Shown here: piece by piece, positions 35,575 through 43,857 of the stretch
Layout: each line of letters starts with the position of its first letter
Numbering within the stretch: the stretch's first letter is position 1
Assembly: GCF_021532655.1 (NCBI RefSeq)
Contig: NZ_JAKGAS010000013.1
Location: forward strand, 1-64,000
DNA length: 64,000 nt
Source: Paraglaciecola algarum
GTDB lineage: Bacteria > Pseudomonadota > Gammaproteobacteria > Enterobacterales > Alteromonadaceae
Direction: 5' to 3'
Position numbers and translations under genes: made by a program
The notes under the pieces: generated by a model
What the model was told of the DNA's origin: nothing
Databases searched by the model: none
What the model saw: only the letters and a program-made list of their open reading frames with translations

Positions 35575-38175
35575 TTACACTACTTCAGTGGCAAGTTGGT
35601 CAGCATCTTCAATACTTTGCGCTTGCAGTTTTTTCTTTTCTTCTTCAGTAGCCGGGCGGATTTGATCCCTTTCTTCTACAAAGACAATGTTTAAATCAGA
35701 CTTGTCGCTATTTACAAAACGACGGAAACGTTTACGCGATTGCTCATTTTCAATGGCTGTTTTCCACTCACACTGATAAGTATCCACCACATTTTGCATT
35801 TGAGCTTCTAACTCTTCACCTAAACCAAGTGAATCTTCAATCACGACTTGTTTCAAATATTCTAAACCACCTTCAAGGTTTTCCATCCATACCGACGTGC
35901 GTTGTAAACGGTCAGCAGTACGTACGTAAAACATCAAAACGCGGTCGATATATTTAACTAAGGTTTCATCATCTAAATCTGTGGCGAATAAGTCTGCGTG
36001 ACGAGGTTTCATACCACCGTTACCACATACATATAAGTTCCAACCATTTTCTGTGGCGATGACACCTATATCTTTACTTTGTGCTTCAGCACATTCACGA
36101 GTACAACCCGATACAGCGAATTTAATCTTGTGCGGTGCACGTAAACCTTTATAGCGGTTTTCTAAATCGATAGCTTGGCCAACTGAGTCTTGAACCCCGT
36201 AACGACACCAAGTGCTACCCACACATGATTTAACGGTTCTTAAAGATTTAGCGTAAGCGTGACCTGTTTCAAAGCCAGCATTGATTAATTTTTCCCAAAT
36301 TTCAGGTAGTTGCTCAACTTTCGCACCAAATAAATCGATACGTTGACCACCTGTTATCTTAGTATAAAGTTTATAATCGCGACCCACTTCACCAATGACA
36401 ATTAGCTTCTCTGGAGTAATTTCACCACCTGGAATACGCGGAATAATTGAATAAGTCCCGTCTTTTTGCATGTTACCTAAATAGGTATCATTGGTATCTT
36501 GTAGGCTGACGTGATCTGGTTTTAGAATAAAATCATTCCATACCGAAGCCATAATTGAGCCAACAGCAGGTTTACAAATTTCACACCCTAAACCTTGACC
36601 GTGTTTCTCCACTAATTCATCAAATGATTTGATGCTGCCAACTTTAACTAGGTGAAACAATTCTTGGCGAGAGTAAGCGAAATGTTCACATATGTCCTTT
36701 TTTACCTCAACACCTCGCTTTTCAAGCTCGCTGTCGACAACAGATTTAAGTAAAGCAGCACAACCACCACAACCAGTGGCTGCTTTAGTACAACCTTTAA
36801 CACTGCCTACATCACAAGCACCTTGATCAACTGCTTCAATGATGTCGCCTTTAGATACGTTATGACATGAACAAATAGTCGCAGTGTCTGGCAGTGCATC
36901 TGCGCCTAAGCCAGGTGCATCGCCAGCACCCGCTGGTAAAATTAAACTTTCTGGTTTTTCAGGTAATTCAATATCATTTAATGCGTATTGCAATAACGTA
37001 TCGTAATCACTGGTGTCACCGATTAATACTGAACCTAGTAATTTTTTACCTTCGGCATCAACTACAATCTTTTTATACACTTCTTCAGGTTGGTTTTCGT
37101 AGGTATAACATAATGCACCTTCGGTACGTGCATGGGCATCACCGATAGAACCTACTTCAACACCCATTAACTTCAACTTAGTGCTCATGTCAGCACCTTG
37201 GAAGGTTAAATCACCACCGACAATGTGGCTAGCGGCAGCACGTGCCATGGTGTAACCCGGCGCAACTAAACCATAAATAAAGTTATTCCACAGGGCACAT
37301 TCACCAATAGCATAAATATCTTTGTCGCTGGTTAAACATTGGTCGTCGATAACAATACCGCCACGCTCACCAATTTCTAAATCGAATTCACGGGCTAGCG
37401 CATCTGACGGACGAATACCGGCAGAGAATAAAATCATGTCTGTTTCTAACACTTCGCCATCGGCAAAGCACATTTTATAACGACAGGTATCACCCGCTTC
37501 AATTGATTGAGTGGCTTTTTGGGTGTGAACCTGTACACCTAATGCTTCAATTTTACTACGTAATAAACGGCCACCACCGCCATCGACTTGCACAGCCATT
37601 AGTTGTGGGGCAAATTCAACTACGTGAGTTTGTAAACCTGCTTCTTTAAGGGCATTTGCCGCTTCTAGTCCTAATAAACCACCACCAACAACCACACCTA
37701 CTTTACTTACTGCGGCTGACGCACTGATATCTTCTAAATCTTCGATAGTACGGTAAACCAAACAATGTGGTTGATCGTTACCTGGGATAGGTGGAACAAA
37801 AGGATATGAACCAGTAGATAACACGAGTTTATCGTATTCAAACACATCACCAGATTCGGTCGTCACTGACTTAGCCAGTTTATTAATATTGACAACTTTA
37901 GCGCTAAGTTCGAATTGAATATTATGCTCTTGGTAATATTCTGGCGTAGTTAAGGCTAATTCATCAGCCGTTTTACCAGAGAAATACTCTGATAAATGAA
38001 CCCTATCGTAAGCTAAGCGAGGTTCTGCTGATAAAACCACTACTTCTAATTGCGTGTCATTATCTGCCGCATTTTCTTGAATTAATTGATCAACAAAATG
38101 ATGGCCAACCATGCCATTCCCTACTACTACAATACGCATTTTTTGTGCGCTACCAATATTTACCGAACTTGACAT
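35575..38175 (-). CDS. nirB: Nitrite reductase (NADH) large subunit
   Basis: Reduces nitrite to ammonium with NADH in the cytoplasm. 866 residues: N-terminal FAD/NAD domain (VVVGNGMVGHHF, VVVGGGLLGLEAANAL), a BFD-like [2Fe-2S] region (TICSCHN ... CTKAATGCGGC), a second Cys-rich segment (GCEICKPAVG) and the siroheme-[4Fe-4S] domain (VGSTWCRYG, SGCTRECAEAQ, LYVCGNGG). AGAGGTGA precedes ATG. First gene of the nitrate assimilation operon with an attenuator-like leader. Confidence 0.96.
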   Translation of the reverse strand: MSSSVNIGSAQKMRIVVVGNGMVGHHFVDQLIQENAADNDTQLEVVVLSAEPRLAYDRVHLSEYFSGKTADELALTTPEYYQEHNIQFELSAKVVNINKLAKSVTTESGDVFEYDKLVLSTGSYPFVPPIPGNDQPHCLVYRTIEDLEDISASAAVSKVGVVVGGGLLGLEAANALKEAGLQTHVVEFAPQLMAVQVDGGGGRLLRSKIEALGVQVHTQKATQSIEAGDTCRYKMCFADGEVLETDMILFSAGIRPSDALAREFDLEIGERGGIVIDDQCLTSDKDIYAIGECALWNNFIYGLVAPGYTMARAAASHIVGGDLTFQGADMSTKLKLMGVEVGSIGDAHARTEGALCYTYENQPEEVYKKIVVDAEGKKLLGSVLIGDTSDYDTLLQYALNDIELPEKPESLILPAGAGDAPGLGADALPDTATICSCHNVSKGDIIEAVDQGACDVGSVKGCTKAATGCGGCAALLKSVVDSELEKRGVEVKKDICEHFAYSRQELFHLVKVGSIKSFDELVEKHGQGLGCEICKPAVGSIMASVWNDFILKPDHVSLQDTNDTYLGNMQKDGTYSIIPRIPGGEITPEKLIVIGEVGRDYKLYTKITGGQRIDLFGAKVEQLPEIWEKLINAGFETGHAYAKSLRTVKSCVGSTWCRYGVQDSVGQAIDLENRYKGLRAPHKIKFAVSGCTRECAEAQSKDIGVIATENGWNLYVCGNGGMKPRHADLFATDLDDETLVKYIDRVLMFYVRTADRLQRTSVWMENLEGGLEYLKQVVIEDSLGLGEELEAQMQNVVDTYQCEWKTAIENEQSRKRFRRFVNSDKSDLNIVFVEERDQIRPATEEEKKKLQAQSIEDADQLATEVV

Positions 38176-38202
38176 CAGTCACCTCTATATGTGCTTTAAA
38201 AA

Positions 38203-38244
38203 CAAAAAAGCCCCAAAAATCGATTAACGCGACTTTAAGGGCTT
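38203..38244 (-). terminator. Leader terminator (attenuator) of the nirB operon
   Basis: On the minus strand AAGCCCTTAAAGTCG pairs with CGATTTTTGGGGCTT (14 of 15 positions, counting G-U pairs) around a 7-base loop, then TTTTTTG. It lies in the leader, between the probable sigma54 start and the nirB ATG. A terminator there would block the operon unless antiterminated, as known for nasF-type leaders controlled by NasR or NasT. Confidence 0.78.
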
Positions 38245-38251
38245 CTTTGCC
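38240..38251 (-). promoter_or_regulatory. ANTAR-type hexaloop hairpin (P2) overlapping the leader terminator
   Basis: The RNA reads GGC AAAGAA GCC: a stem closed on a six-base loop with A at position 1 and G at position 4, the bases known to be conserved in ANTAR-protein targets. Its 3' arm uses the same bases as the 5' arm of the terminator (38240-38244), so the two structures exclude each other. An upstream hairpin at 38255-38281 could be P1, but its loop does not have the A/G pattern. The ANTAR protein gene is not in the window. Confidence 0.55.
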
Positions 38252-38322
38252 ATACCAACTCTTACTAAATAATAAGATTGGAAAATGTAAAAACGAACAA
38301 ACTTGTTAATTGTATTTTTTAA

Positions 38323-38339
38323 TACAGGAATAATGCCAA
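38323..38339 (-). promoter_or_regulatory. Candidate sigma54 promoter of the nirB operon
   Basis: TTGGCAT, then five bases, then CTGTA on the minus strand approaches the -24/-12 consensus (TGGCAC N5 TTGCA); the GG is kept while the -12 GC is GT. Paired NtrC-like sites lie about 70 and 115 bp upstream. Predicted transcript start near 38312. Confidence 0.45.
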
Positions 38340-38400
38340 TTTTTTATTCCTTACAATTCAAAAGGTTAAGATGTTAAAAATAATAAAAAACACAAAAACA

Positions 38401-38417
38401 AGCACCAATCCGGTGCA
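38401..38417. promoter_or_regulatory. NtrC-like enhancer site 1
   Basis: AGCACC AATCC GGTGCA differs from the NtrC palindrome TGCACC N5 GGTGCA by one base. It lies upstream of the candidate sigma54 promoter of nirB, at the distance typical of NtrC enhancers. Confidence 0.6.
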
Positions 38418-38449
38418 TTGGCACCAAAATAGCCCCGCGTGATTTTAGA

Positions 38450-38465
38450 GAGCCAAAATGGTGCA
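38450..38465. promoter_or_regulatory. NtrC-like enhancer site 2 (weaker)
   Basis: GAGCC AAAAT GGTGCA keeps the right half perfectly and three of five bases on the left. It is 48 bp from site 1. Paired strong and weak sites are common at NtrC enhancers. Confidence 0.4.
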
Positions 38466-38556
38466 AATATATTGATTGCCATGACTAAAGGATTGGCGTT
38501 ATGCTGCCCTCGCTAAAAAATTAGGCTTATCATTAAAAATAGGACAGAACACTAAC

Positions 38557-39417
38557 ATGACGTTATTTAAAAAACTGGTATTGCTAGTTGCTATCACCTT
38601 TACCTCGCACTCCCACTGCGCTTCAGTATGGAAAGTATCATCTGACACCCACTCTCTTTATATTGGTGGCACTATCCATGTGTTAGCCAAGGAAGATTAC
38701 CCTTTACCTAAAGAGTATGACCAAGCGTTTAAATTAGTAGACCAACTTGTATTTGAAACGGATATGTCTGTGGTCAATAGTCCTGAATTTGCACAAAAAA
38801 TGATGGGCCAGATGATGTTTGCAGACGGCACCACTATAGATAAGATATTAAAACCAGCGGCCTATACTGCGCTTAAAGCCCATTTAGATGCCCGAGGGAT
38901 CCCGATGCAAAATTTTGCGTCATTCAAACCGAGTTTATTGGCTATCACTTTAAGTATGCTTGAATTACAAATATTGGGGTTAACCAGTGAGGGGGTTGAT
39001 TTATATTATTCAAAGTTAGCTGCTAAAAAGAATAAACCTCAACTTTGGCTAGAGTCTCCCGATCAACAAATCGAATTTTTATTAAAAATGGGCCAAAGCG
39101 ATCACGATGCCATGATCGAATACACACTTAAAGACATCAAAAAAATGCCCAATATGATTGACACCCTACGTAAAGCTTGGCGCATAGGTGATATGCCTGC
39201 ATTAGCCGAGGTGGGGATCAAAGAGTTTATTACTGATTACCCCGAAATTTATCAAGACCTATTAGTTACTCGAAACCATAATTGGCTTCCTCAAATTGAA
39301 AAAATGTTAAACACTGAGCCTGTTGAATTTGTTTTGGTAGGAGCTCTACATTTAGCTGGCCCCGATAGTGTTTTAACTAGTTTACAGAGCAAGGGATATA
39401 AAGTAGAAAAATTATGA
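38557..39417 (+). CDS. TraB/GumN family exported protein
   Basis: 286 residues with a Sec signal peptide (cleavage near SHCAS). The paired TraB/GumN motifs are visible: GGTIHVLAKEDYPLP near residue 37 and the C-terminal FVLVGALHLAGPDSVL. The family is linked to metal-dependent peptidase-like activity (Tiki-related), but bacterial functions are largely unknown. Divergent from the nirB operon and upstream of moeA by 180 bp. Confidence 0.85.
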   Translation: MTLFKKLVLLVAITFTSHSHCASVWKVSSDTHSLYIGGTIHVLAKEDYPLPKEYDQAFKLVDQLVFETDMSVVNSPEFAQKMMGQMMFADGTTIDKILKPAAYTALKAHLDARGIPMQNFASFKPSLLAITLSMLELQILGLTSEGVDLYYSKLAAKKNKPQLWLESPDQQIEFLLKMGQSDHDAMIEYTLKDIKKMPNMIDTLRKAWRIGDMPALAEVGIKEFITDYPEIYQDLLVTRNHNWLPQIEKMLNTEPVEFVLVGALHLAGPDSVLTSLQSKGYKVEKL

Positions 39418-39460
39418 TTGTTAAGGTTCTAACCAAGGGCTGTTGATCTTTTAGCTGGTT

Positions 39461-39479
39461 TGGGGGCACCTTGCCCCCA
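39461..39479 (+). terminator. GC-rich stem-loop after the TraB/GumN gene
   Basis: TGGGGGCA CCT TGCCCCCA is a perfect 8-bp hairpin 43 bp after the stop. A T-run is lacking (TAAATAATCC follows), so it may end transcription weakly or only protect the 3' end. Confidence 0.4.
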
Positions 39480-39597
39480 TAAATAATCCTTCCTTGAATT
39501 ATTCAATAAAACCTACTATCCCTTCACGGCCTTTTTTGCGATAGTTAAACCACTTTATCTCAACCCCAATTTAGTTTTTTTAAGGCGATAAATTACC

Positions 39598-40845
39598 ATG
39601 TTGCATTCCTGTGATACTCCTGGCCTAGTAGCCATTTCTGACGCGATATCAAATATGTTGGAACAAGTATCGACCATTCAAGATTCTGAGCGCCTTCCTT
39701 TATTCCAAGGGTTAAATCGCGTTTTAGCCCGTGATGTTATTTCGCCAATCAATGTACCACCAGCTGATAATTCGGCAATGGATGGCTACGCTATGCGCAG
39801 TGCAGATTTGGCGACTGACAGTCAATCACCCGCTAACACCCAATTAACCTTAGTGGGAACCGCTTTAGCTGGCCAACCTTTTGCAAGCTCAGTTACAGAA
39901 GGGCAATGTGTAAGAATAATGACAGGCGCTGTTATACCACAAGGCGCAGACGCTGTAGTCATGCAAGAAAATACTCAAGCAGAACATAACACCATTACCT
40001 TTATGCAAGTACCTAAAAAAGGTAATAGTGTTAGAAAAGCGGGGGAAGATATTCAGCAAGGCCAAGTGGTAGTTACAAAAGGTACGCAGCTGACACCCGC
40101 TTGTTTAGCTTTAATCGCCTCAGTAGGCATTGCTGAAGTTGAAGTCACTAAAAAAATTAAAGTAGGCTTAATTGCCACAGGTGACGAACTCACTCCACCA
40201 GGCCAGCCATTACTTGAAGGCAATATTTATGAAAGTAATCGTTACGCCCTACTTGGTCTAATGGCCAAATATCCAGTCGAAGTTGTCGACTTTGGCATTA
40301 TAAAAGACGATATCGCTGAATTAAGACATACTTTTACACAAGCAAATCAAAACTGCGATCTCGTTATATCCTGTGGTGGTGTGTCAGTGGGTGATGCCGA
40401 TTATGTCAAACAAGTATTAGATGAACTCGGTCAAATCAACTTTTGGAAAGTGGCGATCAAGCCCGGTAAACCTTTTGCATTTGGTCGCCTTAGCCAAGCT
40501 TGGTTTTGTGGACTGCCTGGTAATCCAGTGTCTGCCTATGTGACATTCGAACAACTAGTTAGCCCAGTATTAAATAAATTGAGTGGTAAAAGCTATTTGC
40601 CTGATGCTTATTTTATTGCTGAAGCTGCAGAAACAATTCGAAAACGACCGGGTCGAGCCGATTATCAAAGAGGTATATTTTACCGAGATGCAGCTGGTAA
40701 ATTGTGGGTTAAAGCCAATGGTAAACAAGGTTCTGGTATTATGAGCTCTATAGCCAATGCCAATTGTTACATGGTTTTGCCTCAAGAGTCTGGCAATATT
40801 ACTCAAGGTCAAAAAGTAAAAATACAGCCTTTTCAAGATCTATAA
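39598..40845 (+). CDS. moeA: Molybdopterin molybdenumtransferase
   Basis: Inserts molybdate into adenylylated molybdopterin. 415 residues. Domains match MoeA: PPADNSAMDGYAM near the start, RIMTGAVIPQGADAVVMQE, the MogA-like nucleotide domain with SCGGVSVGDADYVK and KPGKPFAFG, and GLPGNPVSAYVTFEQ. The cofactor is needed by NasA across the intergenic region, a plausible functional link. Followed by the MATE gene after 46 bp. Confidence 0.95.
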   Translation: MLHSCDTPGLVAISDAISNMLEQVSTIQDSERLPLFQGLNRVLARDVISPINVPPADNSAMDGYAMRSADLATDSQSPANTQLTLVGTALAGQPFASSVTEGQCVRIMTGAVIPQGADAVVMQENTQAEHNTITFMQVPKKGNSVRKAGEDIQQGQVVVTKGTQLTPACLALIASVGIAEVEVTKKIKVGLIATGDELTPPGQPLLEGNIYESNRYALLGLMAKYPVEVVDFGIIKDDIAELRHTFTQANQNCDLVISCGGVSVGDADYVKQVLDELGQINFWKVAIKPGKPFAFGRLSQAWFCGLPGNPVSAYVTFEQLVSPVLNKLSGKSYLPDAYFIAEAAETIRKRPGRADYQRGIFYRDAAGKLWVKANGKQGSGIMSSIANANCYMVLPQESGNITQGQKVKIQPFQDL

Positions 40846-40891
40846 GCACACCTTATTTTCAGCTAATTTTCACCTAAGATAGAAGACAACA

Positions 40892-42265
40892 GTGACATTT
40901 AACAAAGAACTCAAAACCATTATTCACCTAGCTTGGCCCCTTTTGATTGCACAAATTACCCAGACCTTAATGGGCGTGTCAGACACTATTATGGCCGGTC
41001 GTTACTCGGCTACCGACATGGCAGCAGTAGCTATAGGTTTTAGTTTCACCCTGCCCATAATCGTATTTATTCAGGGCATAACTTTAGCCTTGCCGCCCAT
41101 CATTTCTCGTTTAAATGGCGCTAAACAATCAGATAAAGTGGCCAATTACACTCAGCAGATGGTGTGGTTAGCTTTGGGGTTTTCTAGTTTAGCCGTTATG
41201 TTTGGCTTTGGGTTTGAATCTGTGACTCAATTTATTCAAATGGAGGCTGAACTAGGTAAAATTGCGGTAGATTATATTCAGTACATATTATTTTCTATGC
41301 CGGCCTTTGCCCTGTATCAGGTATTACGTAATTATTGTGAAGGATTATCCATCACTAAGCCGAGCATGGTGATCATGGGAATTGGTTTATTGGTTAACAT
41401 ACCTGCTAACTATGTACTTATTTATGGAAAATTTGGTTTACCAGAAATGGGCGGTGCCGGTTGTGGTGTCGCCACAGCTTTGGTTTTTGTAGCTATGTTT
41501 ATCGCGACCTTTTTTTACAGCTTAAAATCTGAAAAACTAAGCCAATACCAGTTGTTTAGCCAATTTTATCCCCCCAGTAAACAACACATTAAAGAGTGTA
41601 TGAAGTTGGGTTTTCCCATCGCCATGACTATTTTATTTGAGGTGACTTTATTTGCCGTGGTAGCCATTTTACTGGCTCCGTTTGGCGCGATTATGGTGGC
41701 CTCTCATCAAGTGGCTCTGAACTTTTCAGCACTGATGTTTATGATCCCCTTAAGCATTGGCATGGCAACCAGTATTAGAATCGGTTTTTTATTAGGGGAA
41801 AATCGCCCAGAGCAAGCTAAAATTGCCACTAAGTGTGCCTTTGTTTTAGGCGTGTCGATTGCAGCTTTTACTGCCACCATAACTATATTTGGCCGTGAGT
41901 CTATCGCAAGTTTATATAGTATCGATCCTGCGGTCATAACCTTGGCATCTAGCATGTTATTATTTGCTGCTATGTTTCAGTTTTCCGACGCCATACAAGT
42001 CATTGCAGGTACTGCTTTGCGAGGATATAAAGATACAGCTGCAATGTTCTATTTAAGTTTCATCTCTTATTGGCTAGTGGGTTTAACCATTGGCTGTATT
42101 TTAGGTTTAACAGATTGGATTGTACCTAAAATGGCTGGCGCTGGATTTTGGATTGGCTTTATTTGTGGCTTAACCTGCGCAGCCATTACCTTAGGAATAC
42201 GCCTGAAATTCATTCAAAACAAGCACATTCAAAATAAACATATCCAGCCTCAGGAAGCCGTTTAA
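40892..42265 (+). CDS. MATE family multidrug efflux transporter (NorM-like)
   Basis: 457 residues with twelve predicted transmembrane helices in two homologous halves, of the NorM branch, which exports cationic drugs in exchange for Na+ or H+. Visible motifs are LAWPLLIAQITQTLMGVSDTIM at the N-terminus and the second-half start LGFPIAMTILFEV. The start is GTG with GAAGAC upstream. It sits between moeA and the MOSC gene and overlaps neither; the next ATG follows its stop by one base, so they are co-transcribed. Confidence 0.9.
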   Translation: MTFNKELKTIIHLAWPLLIAQITQTLMGVSDTIMAGRYSATDMAAVAIGFSFTLPIIVFIQGITLALPPIISRLNGAKQSDKVANYTQQMVWLALGFSSLAVMFGFGFESVTQFIQMEAELGKIAVDYIQYILFSMPAFALYQVLRNYCEGLSITKPSMVIMGIGLLVNIPANYVLIYGKFGLPEMGGAGCGVATALVFVAMFIATFFYSLKSEKLSQYQLFSQFYPPSKQHIKECMKLGFPIAMTILFEVTLFAVVAILLAPFGAIMVASHQVALNFSALMFMIPLSIGMATSIRIGFLLGENRPEQAKIATKCAFVLGVSIAAFTATITIFGRESIASLYSIDPAVITLASSMLLFAAMFQFSDAIQVIAGTALRGYKDTAAMFYLSFISYWLVGLTIGCILGLTDWIVPKMAGAGFWIGFICGLTCAAITLGIRLKFIQNKHIQNKHIQPQEAV

Positions 42266-42266
42266 C

Positions 42267-42710
42267 ATGCAATTATTAGGTATAGCCACTCGTGAAAAAA
42301 CCGGCGCGCCCATGCAAACTCATTTCAGTTGCCATATAACCAAACAAAGTGGTCTTGTGCCAGATGGCCGAGGTAAGCCAGGTAAACGTCAAGTCACTGT
42401 TTTAAGTAAAGAACAGTGGTTACAAGCCTGTGACGAACTTAACACAGTTTTACCTTGGACTATTAGAAGAGCGAACCTGTTTGTGGAGGGTATTCGTTTT
42501 AGTCAAGATGATGTGGGCAAACATATTCAAATTGGCTCACTTAAACTATTGATCACTCGCGAAACTGATCCTTGTGCCAAAATGGATGCGCAACATCAAG
42601 GCCTAACAACCGCCCTCACCCCAGATTGGCGAGGCGGTGTGTGTTGTAAAGTGATAGAGGATGGGGAAATAAAGTTAGGTGACCAAGTAGAGCTTATCAT
42701 CCAGCCATAA
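42267..42710 (+). CDS. MOSC domain-containing protein
   Basis: 147 residues covering one MOSC domain, the fold of the molybdenum cofactor sulfurase C-terminus and YiiM. The conserved Cys is present (TDPCAKMDAQHQGL), as are QVTVLSKEQW and RRANLFVEGIRF. Likely handles molybdenum cofactor or sulfur transfer. Starts one base after the MATE stop, forming moeA-MATE-MOSC. Confidence 0.88.
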   Translation: MQLLGIATREKTGAPMQTHFSCHITKQSGLVPDGRGKPGKRQVTVLSKEQWLQACDELNTVLPWTIRRANLFVEGIRFSQDDVGKHIQIGSLKLLITRETDPCAKMDAQHQGLTTALTPDWRGGVCCKVIEDGEIKLGDQVELIIQP

Positions 42711-42712
42711 CC

Positions 42713-43009
42713 CTATTCAGCGCAATACAATTGATACAAGGTAGCAATCATAGTTTTCACTTGTTCACTTTTTAATGAATAATAAATGGTTTGCGCCTCT
42801 CGCCTAGTTTGTACTAAACCGTCTTTACGCAACACGCCTAAGTGTTGCGACAAAGTGGATTGAGGAATGGCAATTTCATCATTTAGCTGTGATACCGACA
42901 ATTCCCGATTATTCAATACACACAAAATAAGCAATCGATGTTTATTAGCCATGGCCTTTAAAAGGTCTGCTGCTTGTGCGGCATTGGCCTGCATATCACT
43001 TAAATTCAT
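42713..43009 (-). CDS. ArsR-family repressor with BigR/SqrR-type cysteine pair
   Basis: 98 residues with a winged helix (LSVSQLNDEIAIPQSTLSQHLGVLRKDGLVQTRR). Only two cysteines occur, C30 in LLILCVL and C96 near the end (YCAE). This is the arrangement of the persulfide sensors BigR and SqrR, which form a tetrasulfide link when reactive sulfur rises. It is the last gene of the persulfide dioxygenase operon and probably its repressor. Stops two bp from the MOSC gene. Confidence 0.85.
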   Translation of the reverse strand: MNLSDMQANAAQAADLLKAMANKHRLLILCVLNNRELSVSQLNDEIAIPQSTLSQHLGVLRKDGLVQTRREAQTIYYSLKSEQVKTMIATLYQLYCAE

Positions 43010-43023
43010 ATTGAGTCTTTGTA

Positions 43024-43437
43024 TTACTTAGAAAACCGATTTGTGAGTATCATACCAAGCAACATACTTAACACAAAGGCTAGAATACCGGTTTGACCAC
43101 CACTTAAATTCACGAGAGCAGGCCCTGGACAAATACCACTTAGGCCCCAGCCTAAGCCAAACAACACTGAGCCAATAATGAGCTTAATATCAATTATTGA
43201 ATTGTTAGGTAACTGGCAAGGCTCATCAAACAAAGTTTTACCTCTAGGTTTTACTACTAAATGATAGATAGGTAAGTACACACACAATCCTCCGCCCATA
43301 ACAAAGGCTAAAGTAGGATCCCAATTACCAAATAAATCTAAAAAACCTATCACTTTAACCGGATCGACCATACCCGATACCACTAAACCTAAGCCTAAAA
43401 TAAGTCCTGATACTGCTGCACTAATAATATATTTCAT
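43024..43437 (-). CDS. YeeE/YedE family (DUF6691-type) membrane protein
   Basis: 137 residues with four hydrophobic segments. It is the second half-size YeeE/YedE protein, with the signature GLGWGLSGICPGPALVNLSGGQ holding a conserved Cys. Such pairs pass thiosulfate or other sulfur species across the inner membrane through Cys contacts. Nine bp after the first YeeE gene. Confidence 0.88.
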   Translation of the reverse strand: MKYIISAAVSGLILGLGLVVSGMVDPVKVIGFLDLFGNWDPTLAFVMGGGLCVYLPIYHLVVKPRGKTLFDEPCQLPNNSIIDIKLIIGSVLFGLGWGLSGICPGPALVNLSGGQTGILAFVLSMLLGMILTNRFSK

Positions 43438-43446
43438 GCTTGTCTC

Positions 43447-43857
43447 CTAGAAAAGGTTAGTGATAGCTACAGTGGTAATGGCAGAACCCATAAAGATCAT
43501 AGTGGCCACAATCGAACGTTTTGATAATCGCCCAATGCCGCATATACCGTGGCCACTAGTGCAACCTGAACCAATTTGAGTGCCCACACCGACAATTAAC
43601 CCTGCAATCACTAAAGTCGCTGTATCTACAGGTAAACTAGTTGGTAATGTAAATCCTGTAATTGAAGCAACAAAAGGTGCCACCACTAAACCTAAAATAA
43701 ACGCCCAACGCCAAAACGTTTGTACTGAAAACCCACTTAGTGCGCCATTTACAATGCCCGATATCCCAGCTATTCGGCCATTTAATAACATCAATAAAAT
43801 TGCTCCTAGGCCAATTAACATGCCACCAACAAAGGCTTCTACATAAAGGTTGTTCAT
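43447..43857 (-). CDS. YeeE/YedE family sulfur-transport membrane protein
   Basis: 136 residues with about four hydrophobic segments and the signature GTQIGSGCTSGHGICGIGRLSKRS carrying two Cys. The frame is open 12 codons upstream, but GGAG eight bases before ATG at 43857 and the ATGA overlap with the dioxygenase stop (43854-43857) fix the start. Translationally coupled to the gene before it. Confidence 0.88.
   Translation of the reverse strand: MNNLYVEAFVGGMLIGLGAILLMLLNGRIAGISGIVNGALSGFSVQTFWRWAFILGLVVAPFVASITGFTLPTSLPVDTATLVIAGLIVGVGTQIGSGCTSGHGICGIGRLSKRSIVATMIFMGSAITTVAITNLF

Noticed and set aside
38255..38281. First hexaloop (P1) of the ANTAR element
   Set aside because: The stem CCAA/TTGG plus TCTTA/TAAGA exists with one bulge, but the loop lacks A at 1 and G at 4, so it is noted only as a candidate within the leader entry.
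39420..39597. Possible molybdenum-cofactor riboswitch upstream of moeA
   Set aside because: Apart from one GC-rich 8-bp hairpin no multi-stem architecture was seen, and the hairpin is better explained as the 3' end of the TraB/GumN transcript.
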